Below the pieces are notes generated by a model. It made no database searches, was not told where the DNA came from, and saw nothing but the letters and a program-made list of their open reading frames with translations. The position numbers were made by a program, and so were the translations under genes. From Tritrichomonas musculus (Eukaryota > Parabasalia > Tritrichomonadida > Tritrichomonadidae), in NCBI GenBank assembly GCA_039105265.1, contig JAPFFF010000004.1:1054001-1118000 (forward strand): a DNA stretch of 64,000 bases. Direction: 5' to 3'. How positions within the stretch are numbered: the stretch's first letter is position 1; every line of letters starts with the position of its first letter. Positions 1 through 8,632 of the stretch are shown piece after piece.

Positions 1-404
1 TTCGAAGTATTTTGAAGAATTAGTGGCTGCGAATTTGGGCTTTCCAAGTTATTTGTATAATTTGGTGGCTTTTCAAAGTGTTTGATAAGAAATCCTGGAT
101 TGAATTGAGTTCCAATTAGACTTTTCTTGAGAATACGAGCTGCTGAAAGTTTTCCGTTTGAAGTGGTAAAGCAACTCAGAATAGCATCAAAATCATCTAA
201 AATAAACTTTTGGTTTGTGTTTTTTTTTATGATTTCTAGCCGACCTTTATCAGATTTTTGTTGATTTAGCTCATTAAGTAAAATCATTAGAGAATTACTT
301 GATATATGCTGCGTTTCCAAATTCGTTTCAAGTTCATGAATGAGGGAACTGTCTGAGCATGTAATTGAAGGTGGCTCTAATTCTCCACTACTACAACAAC
401 CCAT
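1..404 (-). CDS. N-terminally lipid-modified small protein (partial, runs off window)
   Basis: An open frame reads on the minus strand from the ATG at 404-402 to the window edge, 134 codons without a stop, so the C-terminus is missing. The protein begins MGCCSSGELEPP. Gly2 followed by two cysteines and serines is the classical context for N-myristoylation plus palmitoylation, so it is probably tethered to the inner face of a membrane. The rest is a mostly helical, polar sequence (LLNELNQQKSDKGRLEII at about residues 42-59, then FDAILSCFTTSNGKLSAARI). That last stretch faintly recalls the DUF4476 helical repeat, but I would not assign it. It is divergent from the ankyrin gene at 552, with 147 bp of AT-rich spacer that must hold both promoters. 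Confidence 0.7.
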   Translation of the reverse strand, partial: MGCCSSGELEPPSITCSDSSLIHELETNLETQHISSNSLMILLNELNQQKSDKGRLEIIKKNTNQKFILDDFDAILSCFTTSNGKLSAARILKKSLIGTQFNPGFLIKHFEKPPNYTNNLESPNSQPLILQNTS

Positions 405-551
405 AATTAAAGTTTAACCTTATGTTTCACATGAATTCTTTTAATTATTGATCGTTTTTAATAAACAAAATTTCTTATTTAATTTTTTCAGAATTTATCT
501 GTTCATTACAAACTTTTTCAATAATTTAATTTTTTAAACGAATCTATTTTT

Positions 552-2510
552 ATGAGATTTTATTTTGGTCCACTTAGAGAATCTAGACCACTTTATGATC
601 TTACTGTTTATATTGATGGGGCTGAAATAATATGCCCCAGAAAAAGTGCTGTTAAATTAGTTCCAAAAATCAGAATTGCAGATTTAGAACAAGAAGATTT
701 ACAAACTTTTACGATAGAAGGATTTTCCGTAAAAAATGATGAAGAATTAAAATTAGCTACAGATATTTTATCAGAAAAGCCAATTTGGATTACTTTTTCA
801 AATTATCAATTTTTATTAGATATGGCAAATGCATTTGAAATATCTGAACTCACTGTTATTTTAAATACATATTACAAATGCCATAAAAATATAGATCAAA
901 AAGCTATTAATGAATACATTGAATTACATGGTCAGAATTCATTACTTGAAGCCGCAGTAAGTGAAGAACCACAATTTGTCAATGGTTTAATTAATACAAC
1001 CAAATTTGATATCAATCAAAAAGATGAAAGAAACGGAGTTTGCCATATTATATTAACTTGAGACACCATTGATTATCGCAGCCAAGAATCATAATACAGA
1101 AGTTGTTGGTCTACTTTTACAGAATCCAAAGATAAAAGTAAATTCAGCGACCAGTGTATGCATATAAAAAAAAAAATTAATTTTTTTTAAGGATGTTTTT
1201 TATTCAATTTTTTGAATGGAATTACAGCTCTTCATTATGCATGTATGAGTGACGATAGAGAAGCAGTTGCCTTTATTTTAAACCATATTGATACTGATGT
1301 TAATGCAATGGCCTTATCACTGCCAATTGACTATGATTTTGGTCGTAAAATATATCGAAATGTTTATCCAATTCACATGGCATGTCATTTTGGGTCCAAC
1401 CGTCTTTTTGACCTCATCAAAGTTCAGCCAGGGGTTCGAATTAACGTTCAAGATGACTGTAACCGTTCAATTCTTCATTATTCATTCAAAAATTGCCAAT
1501 ATGACGTCTATCGTCAAGTATTGAAATTTCCGCGTTTCAATTGCAAAGAGGATAAATGCGGTTATGACGGTTATCCCATTCATATTGTTTGTCAAATTAA
1601 TAATTTGAAAGGATGCCAGTTCTTGCTCTCACAGCCAATGATCCAGCTTGACGATCCCGTTGATGACAAGCGAAACAAAGATGATTACGGCAAGACTCCG
1701 ATATTGATTGCATCTGCCAGAGGTTATGGTGAAATTGTGAAGGCCATTCTTGACCATGGACTGGTTGACTTCAATTATCGATTGAGCACGACGGGCGAAT
1801 CAACTTTGCTGAATTTGTGCTTTTATGGACTCGATGATGCACTTTATGTATTAATGAATAAAAAAGGATTCTCAATGCGAAATCAAAAATACAAGGATGA
1901 TTCAACGCCTCTTATTCTTGCTACAAATGCAAGTAGTGTCAAGTCTGTTCAAATGCTTCTTGATTACGGTTTCTATGAAATAAATGCTATTGAAAAAGTT
2001 CTGAAAAGAACAGCTTTGATGCTTGCTTGTAAAAAAGGTTGTTCTGATATTGTCGAGTTACTTTTGAAAGTGCCAGGCATTGATTATAATCGTGGCGACA
2101 TTTCGGGAATGACTGCTCTTCATTTTGCGTGCAGGAAAGGAGATACAAGATGTGTTGAGCTTCTTTTAAAAATGCCAGAAATTAACGTAAATGCAATAGC
2201 TGTTTCTTTTTTTATTTTATTTTTGAATAACGTTTTAATTTGCCTTTTTAAGTTATCATGTTTTGAATTTTTCTTTTTGAAAACTGGCTCAAAGATCGGA
2301 GATGATACTTATCTGTTGTCAGTTTCATTTTTATTATTTTAGTCTCATTATGATAATATTTAAATATTATTTAACGTAACTCCTTTGCATTTGGCTTGTA
2401 GAAAATTGGCTGCTGATGTTATTCGTCTTTTATATAATTATGAAGGAATTGATTTGGATGTCGTTGCAACTTTCAGAATTTCTTTTGTTTTTATTTGTCT
2501 AATGAATCAA

Positions 2511-2541
<31 letters not shown>

Positions 2542-2785
2542 GCTCCAAATAATTCAAATTTATTTGTTTTAATAACCTGCAATTTTAATTTATGGTTTTA
2601 TTTATGAAATTTTAACATCATTACCCTTTTTAATTGCGTTTTTTTTAATATATTTATTATGTTTTCATTTATGTTATTTTAACAACGCAACTCCACTCGA
2701 TCTTGTTAAAGGTTATCAAGAACTTGAAAACATTTTACTTGGTATAAAGGATGATAATGATCAAAAAGATAATAAAGAATCATAA
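552..2785 (+). CDS. BTB-like/ankyrin-repeat protein with an interrupted reading frame (split gene or pseudogene)
   Basis: From the ATG at 552 the first about 115 residues look like the divergent BTB-like domain that trichomonads place before ankyrin repeats (YDLTVYIDGAEII near residue 15). Ankyrin repeats follow: NSLLEAAV, TPLIIAAKNHN, TALHYACMSDD, YPIHMACHFGS, SILHYSF, YPIHIVCQ, TPILIASARG, STLLNLCF, TPLILATNASS, TALMLACKKG, TALHFACRKG, TPLHLACRK and TPLDLVKGYQE, ending at TAA 2783-2785. The frame is broken four times (about 1038-1062, 1153-1214, 2202-2372, 2472-2683). Each break lies in the same loop just before the TPLH helix, and leaving out the interrupting bases restores a 33-residue repeat register each time. 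The first interruption looks like a 25-nt GT-AG intron. The other three are T-rich, hold stops and lack clear splice borders. Ankyrin proteins are protein-binding scaffolds; the partner is unknown. Either an unusual intron-bearing gene or a pseudogene. Confidence 0.65.
1038..1062 (+). other. candidate 25-nt ultra-short intron in the ankyrin gene
   Basis: The segment begins GTTTGC and ends ATTAACTTGAG. Removing exactly these 25 bases joins GGA to ACA and turns a frame that stops at 1059-1061 into a perfect ankyrin junction (DERNG followed by TPLIIAAKNHN). TTAAC close to the 3' end resembles the ACTAAC branch-point block of trichomonad introns. From memory, trichomonads have both longer introns and a class of about 25 nt, so the size is plausible. 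A frameshift in a decaying gene is the alternative. Confidence 0.45.
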
Positions 2786-2978
2786 AAAACTACTCAAAGC
2801 ATTTTTTTTTTATATCATAAAAAAACATTTTCAATTTTACTAAAAAATGTTATCTTTAGACCAAATATAGCTTTAAATTTTTTTGATGTGATTTTTTTTT
2901 TTTTGAAAAAAACGTCATTTTTTTTAAAACAATTTTTTTATTATTAATACTAAAACTAATAAAATAACAAAATTTAAA

Positions 2979-4970
2979 TTATTCAGCAATCAAAGGTACT
3001 GTTGAAAATTGATGATTAGGATCATCTTTATGCTTATACATTTTCACCAACCAAATGATAACTACAGTAAAGAGTATCAAAGGAATCCAAGTGAAAGCAA
3101 AGCTGATCCAATTTAACACAAAACCTACATTTGAAGGAAGAGTAATATATACCACGTAATAAAACCCATATGCTAAAATAGCTAATCCCATACAAACATC
3201 GAAAAACATGGCAAAATGCCAAAACTTCTTGGTTGAAATTGCGCTTATAATGATCATGAACGGAGCGATATAATACTTGAAAAACAGAAGAGTATACGAA
3301 GGCCCTTGAGTACTATATACGTAGTTTTTAGCAACATAACCGTAAGAAAAGATGAAACCTAGAACATCGCCTACATACATCAATGTTAAAGGCAACGCAA
3401 TCGGCCAAGTAGCTGCAAGATAAAGCGTAAACCTCACGTAGAATGGAGTATTTAAGATCCTTGTTCTTACTGCCAAAAAACCAAAGAAAAAAGTTACCAA
3501 AATGTTCCAAAAAGTAGAAGAACATGAAACTTCATTCTTGATCACTTTCCCCTCAATCCACCTCTCAAGCTTCGGGAAACTGAGCATCTTCTTTGAAAAT
3601 GGGAAAAGAATGACCTGAAAAATGATAAATAAGGCTAATGTAAAATAAATCTCACAATATATATTATGTGGAGAATTCCTTTCGGTCTCCTTTCTAACTT
3701 CAAATGTTGTATTTCCGTAGACAAAATCAAGAGAGTCGATAAAATCGCCCTCAAAATTGATTTGATAGACATTTTTCATATCAAATGTCGTTATTTTTAA
3801 CGGACATGAATAAAGATAAAAATCTTCATTTACTTTCATTTTCATCTCCATCTTTTCACATTCACAGTCACCTGTTACTTTTATATTGGCGTTTGGACCT
3901 GGATATAAAACTCTGATTTCAGTCCCTTCTTCAGCATAGGCGGTATGATAATTGGTCTGATTAGATGGGACCGGATGAGTAATGATAGCTTTTGGCGGAT
4001 TTTTAACGTGAATTGGGTGGTAGACAAAGCGATTATTATCTTCAGTTAGGAGACCAATGATATCGTGCTCCATTCCTCCAACACCAGTAATCTCCAATAT
4101 ACCTGTTTGCTGGCCATGATGACGAATCTTTGGATAACTTGGATGAGTGTGGCCAGTAAGAATTATATCGATATCTTTACTCGCCATTATGTCTCTAATC
4201 GTCCTCTTGCCATTCGTCGATTTAATTTTCCTCCACATGTCTGGAGGAAAGTGGCAAATGACAATCATATGGGTTAAATTATGATAAAATATTACTTCTT
4301 CAAGCTTATCTAAAAATGAAATCTGTGGTTCTGGATAGAAAAGTATATTTGCATGGCCTGTTGGAAATCTGAATGGATTTAAAACAACAATAGGATGCCC
4401 ACCATATTTTTCTCCATTTTCATTAATTACAAAAATATCTGAAAAAGGATATTTTTTGAGATCATTGTCTAGCTCGTTTTTATAATATGTTTTTGTGTAT
4501 TCGAGCAGATAAAAATTTTTGGAATTTTTTGATGATATATCAGTCATATCATGATTTCCAGCACATTCAATTATTTCATAAGTGTAATTTGTTGTATTTA
4601 AAACTTCATAATAGCCTTGCCACTCAGATTCGACTTGTTCACTATATCTTGGATCGTCTATAATTTTATAATTATCTGATAAGTCTCCTGTTAGAAAGTG
4701 TATTTGTGGATGATAAATATCAGCAGTTAAAAGATTAGCTCGGAATGCTGTTTTAGTGCCCTCATTTAATATATTTATATGAACATCAGTATCATGTGTA
4801 AAAATATTTGGCGCTAAAGATGAGTTCCACTTATGGTAAGGAGTGTGGGGATGAAATACGAAATCTTCATTGGGAGAAAATTGAGGAAATTGGGAAATAT
4901 ATAATGATACATACATTATTATTTGCCATACCCATTGAGATATAAGATAAGGTATACCAAGAAATATCAT
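2979..4970 (-). CDS. TMEM62-like membrane metallophosphoesterase
   Basis: 663 residues, close to the usual TMEM62 length of about 640. A calcineurin-type phosphoesterase domain lies in the first about 300 residues: HDTDVHIN (59-66, retaining the D-x-H metal ligands), TGDLSD (94-99), AGNHD (137-141), VICHFPPD (237-244) and LTGHTHP (271-277). All five metal-binding blocks of the family are present. The middle, about 320-425, looks like a beta-rich lumenal domain. The C-terminal about 230 residues hold five to seven hydrophobic segments ending in a short polar tail. N-linked sequons (NTTNYT near 125) fit a lumenal or extracellular catalytic part. An N-terminal hydrophobic stretch (IFLGIPYLISQWVWQIIMYV) probably acts as signal anchor. 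The substrate is unknown even for the human protein. A single-copy-looking host gene, transcribed toward the ankyrin gene. Confidence 0.88.
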   Translation of the reverse strand: MIFLGIPYLISQWVWQIIMYVSLYISQFPQFSPNEDFVFHPHTPYHKWNSSLAPNIFTHDTDVHINILNEGTKTAFRANLLTADIYHPQIHFLTGDLSDNYKIIDDPRYSEQVESEWQGYYEVLNTTNYTYEIIECAGNHDMTDISSKNSKNFYLLEYTKTYYKNELDNDLKKYPFSDIFVINENGEKYGGHPIVVLNPFRFPTGHANILFYPEPQISFLDKLEEVIFYHNLTHMIVICHFPPDMWRKIKSTNGKRTIRDIMASKDIDIILTGHTHPSYPKIRHHGQQTGILEITGVGGMEHDIIGLLTEDNNRFVYHPIHVKNPPKAIITHPVPSNQTNYHTAYAEEGTEIRVLYPGPNANIKVTGDCECEKMEMKMKVNEDFYLYSCPLKITTFDMKNVYQINFEGDFIDSLDFVYGNTTFEVRKETERNSPHNIYCEIYFTLALFIIFQVILFPFSKKMLSFPKLERWIEGKVIKNEVSCSSTFWNILVTFFFGFLAVRTRILNTPFYVRFTLYLAATWPIALPLTLMYVGDVLGFIFSYGYVAKNYVYSTQGPSYTLLFFKYYIAPFMIIISAISTKKFWHFAMFFDVCMGLAILAYGFYYVVYITLPSNVGFVLNWISFAFTWIPLILFTVVIIWLVKMYKHKDDPNHQFSTVPLIAE

Positions 4971-5920
4971 TCAATAAAAAAAATTCAATTCGTTATTAAA
5001 TTTTGAAAAGATTAATAAAAATTCTTTTTTTATCAATATCTTGTTAATTAATATATGTATAAGATAAATAAATCAAAATTTGTATTAAATAATAATTCAA
5101 AAAAATCATTTTGCTGAGAATATTTCACCAAAAAGGTATATGCTCCTTTTCAAATGTTTAAATTGCTGAGTAAATGGTAAACCTCAATCATAAAAAGATT
5201 AGAATAAGATATTTTTGAATTCAAATAAATATAATGGAGTCTGTTGCCAGAGGTTTCAACACAATTTCAACATTCATATAATCAAGTGTGATTTAATGGA
5301 TGACAATTAATTATTTGAGACAAGACTCCTCATAATAGACCCAAAAAAATGGAGAAATTATGCATTGATAACGATGTCATTCAACACAAAAATTAAGTCA
5401 CAAACTGAAGGAGAACCTGATTTCAAACACATTTCTTTCATTTTAACTGATAAAGGTATCAGCTCAGACCGACAGGGTGAACCTTAAAACGAGAAATGTG
5501 TTAATCGAGAAATATGTGAACAAGAATGAATCCAGTTACCGAATAAAGCTGCTGTTCAATGGTTTTGAAGAATCATTCAGATTGACAAATAAAATTCGTA
5601 TGACCTTCAATTCTGGATGAACTATTCAATGTTATGGCCATTGTGAAACAAATTAGCATAGAAAGACACGTTTTAGTTCTACGTAGAACTGAAACAAAGA
5701 CATTTACTATTTATAAATTCAAAAGAAAGATAAATTATAAATTCATTTTTTTTGAAATAAACAAAGAACAAAAACATTAATAAAAGCATAATAGATGATT
5801 TTTTTTTTTTTTTAAAAGAAATCTAAAAGAGGTTGCTATGATCTAAACCAATGTGGTTATTTTGCTGACATATTGGAGAAAAACTGTTAGATCATTTTAT
5901 TTAGTTGATTAATAATTTGA
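4971..5920. other. spacer with possible decayed coding sequence
   Basis: No convincing gene. The part from about 5270 to 5650 is less AT-biased than ordinary spacer here and reads on the plus strand as short protein-like stretches broken by stops, so it may be an old gene remnant. I could not assign it to any family. The remainder is plain AT-rich spacer and T/A runs. Confidence 0.35.
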
Positions 5921-7975
5921 TCAAGGTTTTATTACTTTGCCAAAGAATTCGAGTGCTTCTATTGCTAATCTTCCACTTTTTATTTGTGTTCTTCTAATAC
6001 GTAAATATTTAAAACATTTAAATTTAACTTTAGAATGATCAATATCAAAAGATTGTGTATCATTAAATTGTAGATCTGCACATCTTGTGTCAATAGCTTG
6101 CCAACTATCTTTACCATTCGATGCTTCAATAACCCAATTTACCAAAAGATCATCATTACTAATAATTTTCTTATCAGGAGTTTTGATTGTATAAAAAGTT
6201 GGCTGAATTTTTATTTGTTCAAAATCATACGACAGCCATTGTTCCTCATCACGATAACTAGAAATAAAGCAATTATTTTTGCTCAAATCAGCTGCGAATT
6301 TAGGAAGATAGTTAATGCCATATGATGATGAGCCTGTCACCTTCAAAAATCTATGATCAATCGGACTTCCTTTGCATAAGGATGTCATATTATATATAAT
6401 TCCTTTCAAACTATCATCTTCATTGACATAATCATATCGTTCCTTCAAATCATGAATGCTTGGTGATTTGGGTGATTTGGGAGGAGGAGGTGGTGGAGGA
6501 GGGGCACCAATGGTAGCAGTAGGTGGTGGCGGAGGAGGTGGAGGTTCATTGCTAGACGTTCTAGAGGTAGAAGATGAAAGACGTGGAGATTTTTGATGCT
6601 TGGAGCTTTTGCTAGTAGTACTTGAAGCAGGTGGTGGCGGTGGAGGAGATGGCAAATCATCTGTAATTGTTGTTTTAGAAGTTTTTGTCTTTAAACTTTC
6701 ATCCTTGTTACTTTTGTGTGAACTATGAGAACTATGCTTCTTTTCAACTTTTTCTTTTAATTCATTAATAATTTCTCGCAATTGACCATTTTCTTTGTTC
6801 TGCTGGTCGATTATTTCTTCTGATCTTTTTATGTGATTATTTAACTTGTTTTCTAGTTTAGTGATTTTTTCTTTCAATTTTTGGTTTTCCTCTTTAAGTG
6901 GACCAATTAAACGGTCAACCATTTGCTTAACTTTATCAGAGTCTTCATTTGAAAATTGGTTATCAGAAAATTGAATGTCTTCTGCATAAGAAATTACCTC
7001 ATCAACATCAACATCGTCAAGATAATATCTATTATTATCATCATCATCACTTTGATCTTCTTCTTCTTTTTCATTTCGTTCATCATAAATATCTTCAATT
7101 GAATCATAACTACCATATGCCAGCTTTTTGAATATTTCTTCAAAGGTCGGTCGTTCATGTGGATTTTTTGACCAACAGCGTTCTATCAACTTTTGGATTG
7201 ATTTTTTAACAGGAAAAGTAAAAGTTGGGCGGTAATTTTCAGAAACAACCTTTTGATTGAATTTAAAAGGAGTGATTTTACCTTTTGTTAAAAGAGGATA
7301 GGGATCTGTATCAGTTACAACTTGGTACATAAGAATTCCGAATGAATAAACATCGATTTTCCCGTTATAATGAGTACCTTCGATGATTTCTGGTGCCATA
7401 TATATACAAGTTCCGCATTGCTGCGATTGACTTTGCGAAAAAGATTCGATGAATTTTGAAAGTCCAAAATCAGTAATATGTGGATGCAACTCTTCATCAA
7501 GCAAAATATTTTCTGGCTTAAGGTCACGATGAACGATACGATTCTGATGGAGAAACATCATTCCATATGCAATACCGACTAATATTATTTGACGAATTGT
7601 ATTATTGACAACTTCGTCTGATAAACCTTTTTGTATTTTATGGAGAAGATCAGCAAGAGAGCCTTTTTTTGCAAGTTCCATGAAAATAGTAACATTATTT
7701 TGCTTATTGAAATCTTTTAATGCATAACCAAAAAAGCGAATGATAGTTGGATGCTGGCAACGAACCATAATCCCAATTTCACGTGAAATCATTCGCTTAT
7801 AATTTTTTTCATCATCTTTCATAGTTAATACTTTGGCTGCAAATGTCTCTTGAGTATCAGTCTTTTGAACACAAAAAACTGATCCAAAGCCTCCAGATTG
7901 AAGCTGCTTAACAATGCTAAAGTTTTTGATATCAAGCATAAATTTTCGATATTTTAATTGATCTTTTTGGCTCAT
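5921..7975 (-). CDS. protein kinase with coiled coil, polyproline region and discoidin-like C-terminus
   Basis: 684 residues. Kinase domain about 19-290, tyrosine-kinase-like (TKL) in style: glycine loop QSGGFGSV (26-33), catalytic Lys48 in AAKVL, HRDLKPEN (149-156), DFG (169-171), MAPE (193-196) and RPTF (285-288). All catalytic residues are present, so it should be active. It is followed by an acidic stretch (about 292-345), a coiled coil (about 350-415), and a Ser/Thr-rich linker with three runs of six to eight prolines (about 444-499) like the profilin-binding FH1 region of formins. The tail (about 515-684) resembles the F5/8 C (discoidin) fold that trichomonads attach to kinases and BTB proteins (HRFLKVTGSSSYG, WLSYDFEQIKI, LRIRRTQ, LAIEALEFFG). 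The polyproline runs suggest a link to actin; this is inference. A TCAATTA element lies about 18 bp upstream of the ATG. Confidence 0.9.
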   Translation of the reverse strand: MSQKDQLKYRKFMLDIKNFSIVKQLQSGGFGSVFCVQKTDTQETFAAKVLTMKDDEKNYKRMISREIGIMVRCQHPTIIRFFGYALKDFNKQNNVTIFMELAKKGSLADLLHKIQKGLSDEVVNNTIRQIILVGIAYGMMFLHQNRIVHRDLKPENILLDEELHPHITDFGLSKFIESFSQSQSQQCGTCIYMAPEIIEGTHYNGKIDVYSFGILMYQVVTDTDPYPLLTKGKITPFKFNQKVVSENYRPTFTFPVKKSIQKLIERCWSKNPHERPTFEEIFKKLAYGSYDSIEDIYDERNEKEEEDQSDDDDNNRYYLDDVDVDEVISYAEDIQFSDNQFSNEDSDKVKQMVDRLIGPLKEENQKLKEKITKLENKLNNHIKRSEEIIDQQNKENGQLREIINELKEKVEKKHSSHSSHKSNKDESLKTKTSKTTITDDLPSPPPPPPASSTTSKSSKHQKSPRLSSSTSRTSSNEPPPPPPPPTATIGAPPPPPPPPKSPKSPSIHDLKERYDYVNEDDSLKGIIYNMTSLCKGSPIDHRFLKVTGSSSYGINYLPKFAADLSKNNCFISSYRDEEQWLSYDFEQIKIQPTFYTIKTPDKKIISNDDLLVNWVIEASNGKDSWQAIDTRCADLQFNDTQSFDIDHSKVKFKCFKYLRIRRTQIKSGRLAIEALEFFGKVIKP

Positions 7976-8021
7976 ATTTATTTATCTTAATTGATCTTGT
8001 TATTTAATTCCAGGATGTTTA

Positions 8022-8266
8022 TTTTATTCCAGGATAACCGTTTAAGATGGTTTAAGATGGTTTAATATTTAACCATGTCGATTATCAACCAAAATATAAT
8101 TCAAAAATTGAATTAAAAACGATCAATCATCCTGGGATTATAATTGAGAAAGAAAAATTTGAATAAAAAAGGTAAGGAAAAAATCATAAATTTTAAAAAA
8201 AATACGAACTTTTTATATGAGCTTATTGAAATTTTATTATTAAAAAACGGTTATCCTGGAATAAAA
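8022..8266. repeat. 245-bp element bounded by 22-bp inverted repeats
   Basis: Bases 8022-8043 and 8245-8266 are exact reverse complements (core TTCCAGGATAACCG). A third partial copy, ATTCCAGGATG, sits just outside at 8008-8017, and TTTAAGATGG is tandemly repeated at 8041-8060. The interior is AT-rich without a frame. This could be a small MITE-type element or a large hairpin between two minus-strand genes; no target-site duplication is evident. The rest of the 7976-8632 spacer shows nothing else. Confidence 0.6.
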
Positions 8267-8632
8267 TTAAAATTCTTGAAAAAAATTATAAACGTTAAAT
8301 GAATCATTGTAAATTGGTTCAAATAAAAATAGAAAAAATTGAATATACGAATTTGAATAGAAGTTCTCAATAAATAACGTACTTAACACAAAAGAGAAGA
8401 TAAAAAATAGAAATATCTTTGTTATTTTTGGGATATTTAATTAATAATATTCTAGCTACTGCTTGCAATACAAAACATTTGTGTTACAGATCAACAAAAT
8501 TATCAGTTAAACAAAATAAATCATTCAAGATTATCATTTTTTTAATATCAAATATATTTTATTATTATTATATATAAAACAGATTTTCAATTTTAAATGA
8601 AAAACTCTATTACCCAGAGCATACAAATAAAT

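Noticed and set aside
1421-1445. GGGTTCGAATTA as a tRNA T-loop
   Set aside because: It lies inside the ankyrin coding frame and no acceptor or anticodon stem can be formed around it. No tRNA gene was found in the window.
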